Source: Nitrospirota bacterium (lineage in GTDB: Bacteria > Nitrospirota > Thermodesulfovibrionia > Thermodesulfovibrionales > JdFR-85). Taken from it: a stretch of 33,796 bases of DNA. Position 1 is the stretch's first letter, and each line of letters begins with the position of its first letter. Shown here one piece after another: positions 7,594-17,487 of the stretch. The notes beneath the pieces are model-generated. The model was given only the letters and a program-made list of their open reading frames with translations. It ran no database searches and had not been told where the DNA came from. Location: the NCBI GenBank assembly GCA_015492515.1, contig WGEZ01000138.1, positions 1 to 33,796 on the forward strand, written 5' to 3'. A program made the position numbers and the translations under genes.

Positions 7594-8632
7594 CACGGCA
7601 TCCCCATGGAGAAAAAAGAATAACATGGAGAACAGGGCAGCGCGACGGGAAGGCAAGGAGATCGTTGAATACGGTTTTTACGGACGGCTGAAGGCCGGGT
7701 TCCCTTCACAGATAATCGTGGATATCACAGAGGTCTGCAACCTGAGCTGTATCCACTGTCTCCACCGGGAGTTCAGGAGGTCCGGGCATTACTCCGCCGC
7801 GCACCTGGACCCTGAACTGAACGCCAGGATGGTGGATGAGGTGAGAAGGCACGGCCGGGGCCTCACCCGGTATATCCGCTACACCGGCGACGGTGAACCC
7901 CTGTTGCATCCCGGCGGCTATGAGATGATTGAGCATGCAGTCCGCCATTCCGGCGTCTTCGTCACCCTCACCACCAACGGGACCGTACTGGACGAAAGGA
8001 GGACGGAGAGACTGCTGGACTCGGGCATCCACATGATCGATATAAGCATCGATGCCTACAGTGCCGAGACCTATGCCAGGATCCGCATCGGCGGAGACCT
8101 GAGCGTGACGCGTGCAAACGTCCTGAGGTTGATAGAGATGGTCAGGAGCGGCGGATACAAGACCAGGGTGGTCGTCAGTTATGTGGAGCAGCCCCTGAAT
8201 CTTCACGAGACGGCGGACTTCGAGGGGTTCTGGAAGGACCACGGTGCCGATTACGTCGTCATCAGGAGGCTCCATTCCTGCTCCGGAGCCAAGGGGGATC
8301 TGGCCGAGCAGATGAGGAGGGACAACGGCAGGAGGAGGCCCTGTCTCTATCCCTGGGAGAGGATCGTCCTGAAACCCAAGGGGGTGCTCACCTTCTGTCC
8401 CGCAAACTGGTTTGAAGAGACCTTTGTATCGGAGTACCGCGGCACAACCATAAGGGAGACGTGGCAGGGGGAGTATTATCAGGACCTCCGGAGGGCCCAC
8501 CTCTGCAACGACTTCTCAACCCAGCCCTTCTGCGGGCAGTGCCCGGACTGGAGCGCGACGCGCTGGCCCTCTGAGGGCCGGAGCTATGCCGATATGATAG
8601 AGGAATTCATCGAAGATGAGCACAGCCGTTGA
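7586..8632 (+). CDS. Radical SAM protein with SPASM-like C-terminal cysteines
   Basis: 'EVCNLSCIHCLHREF' CxxxCxxC motif; C-terminal 'FCPANW' and 'PFCGQCPDW'. ATG 7625, preceded by a purine-rich GGAGAAAAAAG, is an alternative start. Confidence 0.87.
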   Translation: MSDTASPWRKKNNMENRAARREGKEIVEYGFYGRLKAGFPSQIIVDITEVCNLSCIHCLHREFRRSGHYSAAHLDPELNARMVDEVRRHGRGLTRYIRYTGDGEPLLHPGGYEMIEHAVRHSGVFVTLTTNGTVLDERRTERLLDSGIHMIDISIDAYSAETYARIRIGGDLSVTRANVLRLIEMVRSGGYKTRVVVSYVEQPLNLHETADFEGFWKDHGADYVVIRRLHSCSGAKGDLAEQMRRDNGRRRPCLYPWERIVLKPKGVLTFCPANWFEETFVSEYRGTTIRETWQGEYYQDLRRAHLCNDFSTQPFCGQCPDWSATRWPSEGRSYADMIEEFIEDEHSR

Positions 8633-9353
8633 CAAAAGGACCGTTCCCCTCATCGACCGGATAGAAGCCGTGGTGGCCGATATACCGGGATGGTCGCCCG
8701 TGGACCAGCTCTACACGCTCTTCTGTCTCGTGTATCTCGACCCCGAGGCCGAGGGCGATATCATAGAGATCGGTTCGTGGTGTGGAAGGTCCTCCGTCGT
8801 GCTCGGGATGGCCGCCCGCATGACCGGTGCCGCCAGGGTCTACTGTATAGACCTCTTTCCCGAGAAGGACGACTGGAGAGAGAACGACGACGGCACCTAT
8901 TCCTTCGAGGTCGTCCTGGACGGCCGGAGATATGCCGGACACAACGTACAGACGGTCTGGAGGGAGCCCTTTCAGAGGGATATCGCCCCTGTCTACGAGA
9001 GATACAACAGCGTATTCGACCGTTTCATCAAGTCCGTCGAGGACAACGACCTGCAGGATATAGTCAGGCCCTGCAGGGGCACGTCGGAGATGATCAGGGA
9101 CTTCGTGCCGGAAGGCTTCAGATGCAGGCTTGCGTTCATCGACGGCGAACACAGCTACGAGGCCGTGTGCCGGGACATAACAAACGTGGAGCCCTTCCTG
9201 GTGGAAGGGGGCTGGCTCTGTTTTGACGACGCCTTCACCACCTACAGCGGGGTAAACAGGGCGATAGAAGACCTCGTACTCGACAACCCCGGTTACGAGC
9301 TCTGCCGACAGATGACGAGGAAGCTCTTTGTTGCAAGAAGAAGGAGGGGGTGA
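8616..9353 (+). CDS. Class I SAM-dependent methyltransferase
   Basis: 'GDIIEIGSWCGRSSVVLGMAARMTGAARVYCIDLFP' motif I and 'RLAFIDGEHSYEAVCRDITNVEPFLVEGGWLCFDD'. Confidence 0.8.
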   Translation: MSTAVDKRTVPLIDRIEAVVADIPGWSPVDQLYTLFCLVYLDPEAEGDIIEIGSWCGRSSVVLGMAARMTGAARVYCIDLFPEKDDWRENDDGTYSFEVVLDGRRYAGHNVQTVWREPFQRDIAPVYERYNSVFDRFIKSVEDNDLQDIVRPCRGTSEMIRDFVPEGFRCRLAFIDGEHSYEAVCRDITNVEPFLVEGGWLCFDDAFTTYSGVNRAIEDLVLDNPGYELCRQMTRKLFVARRRRG

Positions 9354-9357
9354 AGAG

Positions 9358-10068
9358 GTGAAGGTGGGAATCATCCAATCGAGCTACATCCCCTGGAGGG
9401 GATACTTCGACTTCATCGACAGCGTGGATCTGTTCATCCTCTTTGATGACGTAGCGTATTCCAAGGGCAGCTGGCGGAATCGTAACAGGATCAAGACGGC
9501 CTCCGGCCTGAAGTGGCTGACCGTACCTGTAAGAACCAGGACGGGCGTCCCGATAGACCAGGTGCTCATATGTGACACATCATATAGAAGATCATGGCAG
9601 AGGAGACATCGCAACCTCTTGAGAAGCGCCCTTGAACCGGCTCCTTATTTCAAGGATGCCCTGGAGATCTGGGAAGAGGGGGTCTCCGCCGGTCATACCA
9701 GGCTGAGCCGGCTGAACCTCGGCCTGATCAAACTGATCTGCGCGTACCTCGGCATCAAGACGCCGATCGCGCTTTCCCGGGACTATGAAGCAGCTGGCTC
9801 CGGGACGGAGAGAGTGATCAACCTCCTCAGAAAGGTCGGGGCCACCGTGTATCTCTGCGGACCATCGGCAAGGGCATACCTTGACGAGACCCTCTTCGAG
9901 AAGCACGGCATAGGGCTGCAGTACAAGAGATATGACTACAGGCCCTATCCCCAGCTCTGGGGAGGGTTTGAGGGGGCCGTGACCGTGCTCGACCTGATAG
10001 CGAACTGCGGACCCGGGTCGAGGCGCTATCTGAAGAGCCAGAGCCCGGATGAGGTGGTGGTAGGATGA
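9358..10068 (+). CDS. WbqC-like family protein
   Basis: 'VKVGIIQSSYIPWRGYFDFIDSVDLFILFDDVAYSKGSWRNRNRIKTASGLKWLTVPV' is typical. GTG 9358 with upstream AAGGAGGGGG is preferred over the TTG at 9328. Confidence 0.87.
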   Translation: MKVGIIQSSYIPWRGYFDFIDSVDLFILFDDVAYSKGSWRNRNRIKTASGLKWLTVPVRTRTGVPIDQVLICDTSYRRSWQRRHRNLLRSALEPAPYFKDALEIWEEGVSAGHTRLSRLNLGLIKLICAYLGIKTPIALSRDYEAAGSGTERVINLLRKVGATVYLCGPSARAYLDETLFEKHGIGLQYKRYDYRPYPQLWGGFEGAVTVLDLIANCGPGSRRYLKSQSPDEVVVG

Positions 10069-11345
10069 GGGTCGTCTTCTTCGGGAACACGAACAACTAC
10101 CCCTACCTGCTGGCCAGGGCGGTACGGAACCTCGGCCATGAGGTGGTCCTGCTGGTGAACAGGGCTGAGAGGCTCCACAGACCGGAATCGATGGAGCCCG
10201 GATATCTCGACGGGTATCCGGCATGGATCAGGGACGTCTCCGGGATAGACGAGGGCTGCTATGTTGAGCCGGACGGGAGGATAGAGCCGGTGGTCAGAGA
10301 ACTGGCCGGTGCCGACGGCCTCGTCCTGAACCATATCGGACCGTCGCTGCTCGACTTTGTGAAGAGACCCGCCATCGCGATGCTGACCGGGTCTGACCTC
10401 GATTATTACGCCAACTTCTCCACCCTCGGCGTCAGGCAGTCGGGCTGGGGGGAGGATTTCCTCTTCTCAGCGCAGGGGAGGCGGGAGTGCCTCCTCTGGG
10501 CTGACTTCATCCAGCGCCAGAGGCTGGGCATACGGATGTCCAGGGCGGTGAGCTACTTCCCCAGAGGGGTCGTCCCCGAGGGGGACAGGCTGCTGGACGG
10601 AATAGGGGTGAGCGACGGCAGGAGGTTCTTCATCTATATGGCGAATCCGTTTATTCCCCTTGACGGTGAGCCCCTTTCCGGCGGAGCGGTGCGTATATTC
10701 TGCGGCACCCGCCTCACCTGGAGGAAACCCGTGAGGGAGGGCGCGAGCACCCTGGATTACAAGGGCTCGGACGTCATGATCAGGGGGCTGGGCCTCTTCC
10801 TCAGGAGGCGGTCCATACCCCTTGAGGTCCGCATCGTGAGGAAGGGGCTGGATGTAGAAGAGACAGAGGAGCTCGCCAGGGCTGAAGGGATAGCCCACTC
10901 CGTTGAATGGCTTGAGGAGATGAGCCTGAAGGACTTCTACAGGGAGCTCCGGCGCGCTGACATCGTCTTCGAGCAGCTCGGCGACAGTTGTGTGGGGATG
11001 GCGGGCCTGGATGCCATGGCGATGGGCAAACCCGTGATCGCCAACGGCCGCCCAGAGGTCCTCGGCAGGGTGCTGCCCCGGCCGCTGCCGGTCTGCCAGG
11101 CCTCCACACCTGAGGAGGTCTCGGAGGCACTGGAGAGGCTCACCCTCGATGAGGGATACCGAAGAAGGGTCGGGGAAGAGGCCCGGGAGTACGCGAGGCG
11201 GTTTCTGTCCCCCGAGTATTACGCCGAAAGATGCATCGAGATCCTATCGAGACCGGATCGAGGCGATGATCCCTTAAGCGCAGACCGGTTTCCTGGAAGA
11301 GACCGGGCATCACGTGAAGGAGGAGACCGCTATGTACGAGGATGA
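10065..11345 (+). CDS. Glycosyltransferase (GT4-like)
   Basis: C-terminal 'ADIVFEQLGDSCVGMAGLDAMAMGKPVIANGRPEVLG' GT4-type nucleotide-sugar binding region; N-term 'MRVVFFGNTNNYPYLLARAVRNLGHEVVLL'. Confidence 0.75.
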   Translation: MRVVFFGNTNNYPYLLARAVRNLGHEVVLLVNRAERLHRPESMEPGYLDGYPAWIRDVSGIDEGCYVEPDGRIEPVVRELAGADGLVLNHIGPSLLDFVKRPAIAMLTGSDLDYYANFSTLGVRQSGWGEDFLFSAQGRRECLLWADFIQRQRLGIRMSRAVSYFPRGVVPEGDRLLDGIGVSDGRRFFIYMANPFIPLDGEPLSGGAVRIFCGTRLTWRKPVREGASTLDYKGSDVMIRGLGLFLRRRSIPLEVRIVRKGLDVEETEELARAEGIAHSVEWLEEMSLKDFYRELRRADIVFEQLGDSCVGMAGLDAMAMGKPVIANGRPEVLGRVLPRPLPVCQASTPEEVSEALERLTLDEGYRRRVGEEAREYARRFLSPEYYAERCIEILSRPDRGDDPLSADRFPGRDRASREGGDRYVRG

Positions 11346-11466
11346 TCTCGACAGCCTTCTTGCAACCCTGTACAGGGTGATCCCCTTGACAGGGGAGGAC
11401 GACGGTGAGGAGACGACGTGGTCAACGTTTGAGGACTGGCGGTGTGATCTGGACAGCGAGTATTAG
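11332..11466 (+). CDS. Small acidic ORF (44 aa), not in the supplied ORF track
   Basis: MYEDDLDSLLATLYRVIPLTGEDDGEETTWSTFEDWRCDLDSEY; GAAGGAGGAGACC ribosome binding site just upstream; fills most of the gap before the carbamoyltransferase. Confidence 0.5.
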   Translation: MYEDDLDSLLATLYRVIPLTGEDDGEETTWSTFEDWRCDLDSEY

Positions 11467-11480
11467 AGGGAGGTGTCTTC

Positions 11481-13169
11481 ATGAACGTCCTTGGCATATC
11501 CTGTTATTTCCACGATGCCGCGGCGACGCTGGTGAGTGACGGCAGGGTCGTGGCTGCAGCGGAAGAAGAGCGTTTCACCAGGAAGAAGCATGACAACAGG
11601 TTCCCTGAACTCGCCATCGGCTACTGCCTCAGGGAGGCGGGCTTGAAGGCCTCTGACATCGATCTCGTCTGTTTCTACGAAAAACCACTCCTCAAACTGG
11701 AGAGGGTGCTGCTCCAGGGGAGGCGATGGCAGGCGATGCCCCGGGCACTCGTGAAACGGCAACTCTCACAGATGATGCATGAACACCTCTTCCCCGAGGA
11801 AGTGCTGAGGGAGAAGACAGGCTACGAAGGGAGGGTGGTCTACACAGAGCATCATCTCGCCCATGCCGCCTCTGCCTACTACATATCGGGCTTCGACGAC
11901 GCGGCGGTGCTGACCGTTGACGGTGTCGGAGAGAGGGCCTCCACCGCGATCTTCACCGCCGCCGGCAACAGCCTGCAGAAGATGCAGGAGATACGGTATC
12001 CCCACTCCCTGGGACTGCTGTACAGCACCGTAACGGCCTTTCTCGGTTTCAAGGTGAACAACGACGAATACAAGGTGATGGGGCTTGCTTCCTACGGTCG
12101 GCCGAGATACGTGGACAAGATCCATCAGCTGATAACGTTCAACGGAGACGGCAGCTTCCGTCTCGACCTCGACTACTTCAGTTTCATGTATGACAACAGA
12201 CGGATGTACAGCGGGAAGTTCATCGAGCTCTTCGGCCCGCCGCGGGTTCCGGAAGGGCCGATAACCCAGTACCATATGGACCTGGCCGCCTCGCTGCAGC
12301 ACCTCCTGGAGGAGGCGATGGTGAGGCTGGGGAACCTGTTGTATGCGAAGACGGGAAGCGACAACGTCTGTCTCGCCGGCGGCGTGGCCCTCAACTGTGT
12401 GGCGAACTCCAGGTTCATGAAGCACACCCCTTTCAAGAGGGTCTCCGTTCAGCCTGCGGCGGGCGATGCAGGCGGCTCGATGGGGGCCGCCATGTACGCC
12501 TACTACACCCTCTGCGGCGACCGCCCCAGGCCCGAGGAACACTCGACTCTCCTCGGACCCTGGTATTCCAACGGCGAGATCAGGGGCTTCCTTGATTCAG
12601 TCGGCGCCACCTACACCGAGTACGATGAAGAGACGATCTGCAGAAAGACGGCGGAGCTGATCCACGGGAACAAGATCGTCGGATGGTTCCAGGGAAGGAT
12701 GGAGTTCGGCCCCAGGGCGCTGGGCAGCAGGAGCATCCTTGCAAACCCCTGCAACCCGGAAATGAAGGACATTCTCAACGCACGGGTGAAGTTCAGGGAG
12801 GATTTCCGCCCCTTCGCCCCGGCGGTTCTTGCAGAGAAGGCGCGGGAGTATTTCGATCTCGACTTCGACAGCCCCTACATGCTCTTCATAGCGGACGTCA
12901 AACCCGGGATGGCGAAGCTGATCCCCTCGGTCACGCACACCGACAACACGGCCCGCGTACAGACCGTCTCCAGAAGGGAAAACCCGATCTTTTATCGACT
13001 CATCGAGGAGTTCGGCAGGATATCAGGGGTCCCCGTGGTGATCAACACGTCCTTCAACATCCGTGGAGAGCCCATCGTATGCACCTGTGAGGATGCATAC
13101 AACTGCTTCATGAAGACGGACATAGATTTCCTGGTCATGGGAAACTATCTGATCGAGAAGGAGGTCTGA
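11481..13169 (+). CDS. Carbamoyltransferase, NodU/CmcH family
   Basis: 'NVLGISCYFHDAAATLVSDGRVVAAAEEERFTRKKHD' and 'LCLAGGVALNCVANSR'-type motif 'VCLAGGVALNCVANSRFM', 'GRMEFGPRALGSRSILANP'. Confidence 0.95.
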   Translation: MNVLGISCYFHDAAATLVSDGRVVAAAEEERFTRKKHDNRFPELAIGYCLREAGLKASDIDLVCFYEKPLLKLERVLLQGRRWQAMPRALVKRQLSQMMHEHLFPEEVLREKTGYEGRVVYTEHHLAHAASAYYISGFDDAAVLTVDGVGERASTAIFTAAGNSLQKMQEIRYPHSLGLLYSTVTAFLGFKVNNDEYKVMGLASYGRPRYVDKIHQLITFNGDGSFRLDLDYFSFMYDNRRMYSGKFIELFGPPRVPEGPITQYHMDLAASLQHLLEEAMVRLGNLLYAKTGSDNVCLAGGVALNCVANSRFMKHTPFKRVSVQPAAGDAGGSMGAAMYAYYTLCGDRPRPEEHSTLLGPWYSNGEIRGFLDSVGATYTEYDEETICRKTAELIHGNKIVGWFQGRMEFGPRALGSRSILANPCNPEMKDILNARVKFREDFRPFAPAVLAEKAREYFDLDFDSPYMLFIADVKPGMAKLIPSVTHTDNTARVQTVSRRENPIFYRLIEEFGRISGVPVVINTSFNIRGEPIVCTCEDAYNCFMKTDIDFLVMGNYLIEKEV

Positions 13170-13172
13170 TCC

Positions 13173-13352
13173 ATGAGGAAGAGCTATTTCGACCCCGACG
13201 TGCTGGAGAGGAAGATGGCCCGTCTCAGGGAGGAGGACAGGTGCGAGCCCTGGCTTATCAGCGCACTGGAGACCCTGAAGAGGAACGTGGACCGGATACC
13301 CGTTGAAGAGGACGAGAACAGATACGTGGTCGAGTTCATATACCCTCACTGA
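13173..13352 (+). CDS. Small ORF (59 aa), not in the supplied ORF track
   Basis: MRKSYFDPDVLERKMARLREEDRCEPWLISALETLKRNVDRIPVEEDENRYVVEFIYPH; GAAGGAGG ribosome binding site upstream; exactly fills the gap between the carbamoyltransferase and SGNH genes. Confidence 0.65.
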   Translation: MRKSYFDPDVLERKMARLREEDRCEPWLISALETLKRNVDRIPVEEDENRYVVEFIYPH

Positions 13353-13361
13353 AGCGTCACC

Positions 13362-15605
13362 ATGAGGTTTAGAGAAGGAAGGAGCTACGGGATCGTGGAG
13401 AGGAAGCCCGAAGGGGTGTTCAGGGTCCTCTGCCTGGGGGATTCCATGGTTTATGGTCAGGGGGTCGACAACGGCGAGACGCTGCCCTCGATGCTCGAGC
13501 GGTTTCTGAACCGTGCCGTCTGGAACCGCTGGGTGGAGGTGATAAACGAGGGCACGTGCGGTTTCTCCGTCTATGATGAATGGCATCAGTTCATCCAGAG
13601 AGGACATCGTCTTCGACCAGACCTGATCCTGTTGATACTGTCCAACAACGACGCCGAGCTCTTCGGGGTCCAGCAGGGGTATGTGGAGCACGTGATGGAA
13701 TGCTGGAGCAGAGAGGGTGTGCATCTGCCCTACTTCAGGTTGCTCCTCAAGGACGTCGCAAGGGAGCTGAAAGCCCTGAGGATCCCCGTACTCGTCTGCT
13801 TCTACGAGATATATGAAGGCGAACTGAGGGAGATATGCACCGCATCGATCAAGGAGGCCTGTGAATGGTCGGGACTGGACTTCCTGGACCTCTCGGTCGA
13901 CTTCCTCGGTGCCTCTTCGGCCCAGATGAACAGGGGCATGAGGGTCGACGATCTGGACGGGCACCCCTCTGCCCAGGCGCACCGGACCGCAGCACTCAGG
14001 CTGACCAGGCATCTGATACGCAAGGGTTACATCGGGGCTGAAAACGACCGCCTGACGCCCGAGGGGACGCTCTACGGCGGCCTCCTGAAGACCTCGGAGA
14101 GGATGTTGAGGGCTGGATATCGACCTCATGAGGTCCTGTACCGTCTGAGTGAGACGCTCCTGAGGAAGAGGGAGAGCAACCTCCGCCTGAGGCTCTCGGA
14201 GCCGGAACGCATGAGCGATGACGACTTCAGGGAGCTCCTCGCCGCGGTGAGGTCCCTCTACGAGAGGAGCCTGATCCTGCTGTCCTGGCAGGCGTATTCA
14301 ACAGTGCTCAGGTTTGAGAGGCAGCGATTCCTCACCGCCTGCCGCAACGCCGACAGGCTGATCCAATCACTCCTGAAGAAACTCTTCATCATCGAAAAGA
14401 ACCTGACTGGAGACCCGGAGCTCCGTTATCAGCCGGTTGCGGACGAATCGGTGGAGAAGAGGGAGCGTATCGATCCAGCGGCCTTCGAGTACGAGGTTGC
14501 CCGCTGGTTGACCCTTCTGGCCAGGGTGAACGAGACACTGTCGGTTTCACGGCCCCCTGCCTCTGAGGGGCTTGAGGGTCTCGCCGCGAGGATCGACCAC
14601 GGCATGGAAACGGAGAGGCACCACATAGGCGAGTACCTGGCCGAAGGCGAGAGGATCCTGAAGGCCTGTCAGCACGTCCTTTCACTCCATGATCACCTCT
14701 CTGGGCCGGGCAACGGAAACGGCGGCGAGGCCGGGGCCGCCGATCCTGTCCTGTCCGAGCTCTCAAGCCTTGCGGCGGAGGCTGGGCTTCTCCTCGAGCT
14801 GCTCCGGCTGGAGGAGGCCCAGGAGCCCCCTCCCCTTCCGGAACAGCCGGTCTGCCGTGTCGATGTCCTCCTGACGTCTGTTGCGGAAGAACCCTTCAAC
14901 CTCGTCGTCCGGCTGGACTCCCTGGTGCCCGACTATCCTGCCGTCGAGGATCATCGGATGGTACAGAACGACGGCGGCCTCCGGCGCTATCACTTCGAGT
15001 TCCCCCTCACCTGCCTGGGAAGATTCAGGCTCTCCTTCCCGGGTAACGGCAGGTCCCTGAGCCCCGACGACGGTATCCGCGTCGAGAGGATGGAGTTGAG
15101 CTCAGGCCGGAGGGCGATGACGATCGACGGAAGGGACCTCGTCCACGGCAGCGACGGCTCCCTTGAAACACCCCTCATCTGGGACCTCAACGGATCGGTC
15201 GAGACACCCGACGCCGTAGCCGACGGGATGAGGGATGAACTCTTTGCGGAGCTTCCGTACACGGAGTACAGGATACCGGAGGAGGAGATGGAAAAGGACG
15301 ACGGTTACTGTTACACCTTCAGCTTCAGGACGAGGGCGAGTTCCTTATTCACCGGCTCGAGGGTTTATCGCGGCATGAGACTGTTTGAAGACGGTCGGCC
15401 GTTGAGATTCGATCGGACACCCCGTTACGAGATCGTACGGCTCGGTGGAGGACGCTACTCCCTCACACCCGGGAAGGTCCTCTTCTCGTCTTCCGACAAC
15501 ACCGATCCCCGTACGAACGGAAGGGTCTACACCCTCCTTGTTCCCACGTTCGTATATCTCCTGGAGAACCTCTCCGATGGACAGATCGAGAGGTTCAGAC
15601 TGTGA
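13362..15605 (+). CDS. SGNH/GDSL hydrolase with a large C-terminal region of unknown function
   Basis: Block I 'VLCLGDSMVYGQGV', 'LLILSNNDAELFG', block V 'DGHPSAQAH'. Roughly the last 450 aa not recognised. Confidence 0.8.
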   Translation: MRFREGRSYGIVERKPEGVFRVLCLGDSMVYGQGVDNGETLPSMLERFLNRAVWNRWVEVINEGTCGFSVYDEWHQFIQRGHRLRPDLILLILSNNDAELFGVQQGYVEHVMECWSREGVHLPYFRLLLKDVARELKALRIPVLVCFYEIYEGELREICTASIKEACEWSGLDFLDLSVDFLGASSAQMNRGMRVDDLDGHPSAQAHRTAALRLTRHLIRKGYIGAENDRLTPEGTLYGGLLKTSERMLRAGYRPHEVLYRLSETLLRKRESNLRLRLSEPERMSDDDFRELLAAVRSLYERSLILLSWQAYSTVLRFERQRFLTACRNADRLIQSLLKKLFIIEKNLTGDPELRYQPVADESVEKRERIDPAAFEYEVARWLTLLARVNETLSVSRPPASEGLEGLAARIDHGMETERHHIGEYLAEGERILKACQHVLSLHDHLSGPGNGNGGEAGAADPVLSELSSLAAEAGLLLELLRLEEAQEPPPLPEQPVCRVDVLLTSVAEEPFNLVVRLDSLVPDYPAVEDHRMVQNDGGLRRYHFEFPLTCLGRFRLSFPGNGRSLSPDDGIRVERMELSSGRRAMTIDGRDLVHGSDGSLETPLIWDLNGSVETPDAVADGMRDELFAELPYTEYRIPEEEMEKDDGYCYTFSFRTRASSLFTGSRVYRGMRLFEDGRPLRFDRTPRYEIVRLGGGRYSLTPGKVLFSSSDNTDPRTNGRVYTLLVPTFVYLLENLSDGQIERFRL

Positions 15606-15660
15606 TCATGGTGACGGCGGTGGTTGAGGCGGTGCAGTTGCTGTACGAGGGGAGAAGATC

Positions 15661-17487
15661 ATGTGCGGGATAACGGGTTTCGTCTCCTTCTCCGGCGGGA
15701 GGGTCGATGAAGGGATGCTCAAGGGCATGCGAGACAGCATCGCCTACAGAGGTCCCGACGACGCCGGCATCTACATATCGGGGGACCGGTCCGTCGGACT
15801 CGCCCACCGCAGGCTGGCGATCATCGACCTGTCACCCGCAGGTCATCAGCCCATGTCCAATGAGGACGGCAGCATCTGGATCACCTACAACGGAGAGGTC
15901 TTCAACTACCGGGAGCTGATGAGGCGGTTGAAGCGGTCCGGACACACCTTCAGATCCAACTGCGACACGGAGGTGATCATCCACCTCTATGAGGAGTACG
16001 GAACGGACTGTCTCGCTTATCTGCGGGGACAGTTCGCCTTCGTGATATGGGATTCCGTTAAAAGAAGGCTCTTCGGTGCGAGGGACCACCTCGGGATAAA
16101 GCCCCTTTATTACCGCTGGGACGGCTCGACCCTGGCCTTCGCTTCGGAGCTGAAGGCACTCCTGCCCGCAGCGGGAAAGGGCGAGATAGACTACGGCTCC
16201 GTCGTGGATTACCTGGTCCTTCAGTACATCCCGGCACCGAAGACGGTATACAGGGATATCAGGAAACTGGAGGCGGGCACATACTTCTGCGTCGAAGACG
16301 GGACGTTCAAGGTGAGAAGGTTCTGGCGACCGGAGCCGCTCCGGGGCCATCAACTTCCGGAGGAGATACTCGTGGAGAGACTGGATGAATTGCTGCACCA
16401 GTCCGTCAAGGGGCAGCTCGTGGCCGACGTCCCCCTCGGGGTCTTCCTCTCCGGAGGCGTGGACTCCAGCACCATAACCTATTACATGTCGAAGATCAAC
16501 AACGGACGGGTCCAGGCATTCTCGGTGGGGTTCGAGGAGCAGGAGTACAACGAGATCGAATACGCCGCCGGTACGGCAGGGCATCTCCAGAACGTGGACC
16601 ACCACAAGCTCCTCCTGAAGGCGGACAGGGCCTTCGAGATCATCCAGAGCCTCATAGAGTCCATCGACGAACCCTTCGCTGACCAGGCGATCGTGCCTAC
16701 GTATATGATGTCCAGGTATGCAAGGGAATCCGTCACGGTCTGCCTCTCCGGCGAAGGGAGTGACGAGATCTTCGGAGGGTATGACAGGTACAGGCTGGCG
16801 ATAGAGCGGGTCAAGAAGCTGGGCGAGCTTACGAGGTTCTATCCCGACCTGAGCCCCTACCTGCGGGACAGCCTCTCCGTCGAGTATCTGGACTATCTCT
16901 CCAGCCTCTGCTCCTTCAGGCCTGATGAGGTCTCTTCGGTGTTTACGGAGACGAAGTACATCTACAAGAGTTTCGCAACCTCGGCCTTCAGGGAGGGTTT
17001 TGCGGCCCTGGAGGCGATGGACGAGCTTGAACGCCTCCAGCGGTTCGACCTCAAGACCTATCTCGCCGACAACCTCCTCTTCAAGGTGGACAGGGCGAGC
17101 ATGCTCGCCTCCCTTGAGGTCAGGGTCCCCTTTCTCGAGCCCGAGCTCGTCAACTTCGGCTTGGGGCTGCCCTTCGAGATGAGATACAGGAGCCATCTGC
17201 AGAAATACATCCTGAAGAAGCTGATGGTGGACAGGGTCCCGAACAAGGTCGTATACAGGAGCAAGATGGGCTTCTCCGTGCCGATCTTCGTCTGGTTCCG
17301 GAAGGGGTTCTACGACTATCTGCGCGAGACCCTCCTGAGCAGGAGGGCGAGGGAGCGTGGCTGCTACAGGATCGCAGAGATCGAGAAGCTGCTCGATCCC
17401 GACATTTCCATGAGGGACAGGCGGAACTCCCTCAAACTCTGGTGTCTGCTGATCCTGGAGGAGTGGTTCAGGAGGTATCATGACTGA
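15661..17487 (+). CDS. asnB: Glutamine-dependent asparagine synthase-like amidotransferase
   Basis: 'MCGITGFVSFSGG...SIAYRGPDDAGIY...RLAIIDLSPAGHQPMSNEDGSIWITYNGEVFNY' class II glutaminase; 'PLGVFLSGGVDSSTI' PP-loop. Confidence 0.95.
   Translation: MCGITGFVSFSGGRVDEGMLKGMRDSIAYRGPDDAGIYISGDRSVGLAHRRLAIIDLSPAGHQPMSNEDGSIWITYNGEVFNYRELMRRLKRSGHTFRSNCDTEVIIHLYEEYGTDCLAYLRGQFAFVIWDSVKRRLFGARDHLGIKPLYYRWDGSTLAFASELKALLPAAGKGEIDYGSVVDYLVLQYIPAPKTVYRDIRKLEAGTYFCVEDGTFKVRRFWRPEPLRGHQLPEEILVERLDELLHQSVKGQLVADVPLGVFLSGGVDSSTITYYMSKINNGRVQAFSVGFEEQEYNEIEYAAGTAGHLQNVDHHKLLLKADRAFEIIQSLIESIDEPFADQAIVPTYMMSRYARESVTVCLSGEGSDEIFGGYDRYRLAIERVKKLGELTRFYPDLSPYLRDSLSVEYLDYLSSLCSFRPDEVSSVFTETKYIYKSFATSAFREGFAALEAMDELERLQRFDLKTYLADNLLFKVDRASMLASLEVRVPFLEPELVNFGLGLPFEMRYRSHLQKYILKKLMVDRVPNKVVYRSKMGFSVPIFVWFRKGFYDYLRETLLSRRARERGCYRIAEIEKLLDPDISMRDRRNSLKLWCLLILEEWFRRYHD

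Noticed and set aside
15832-17481. Very long antisense ORFs (e.g. 549 aa here; also 540 aa at 22578..24200 and 546 aa at 31990..33630)
   Set aside because: They mirror well-supported sense genes, one spans two genes, and their low-complexity composition (Val/Gly/Pro/Glu/His-rich) is expected from high GC at third codon positions. No recognisable domains.
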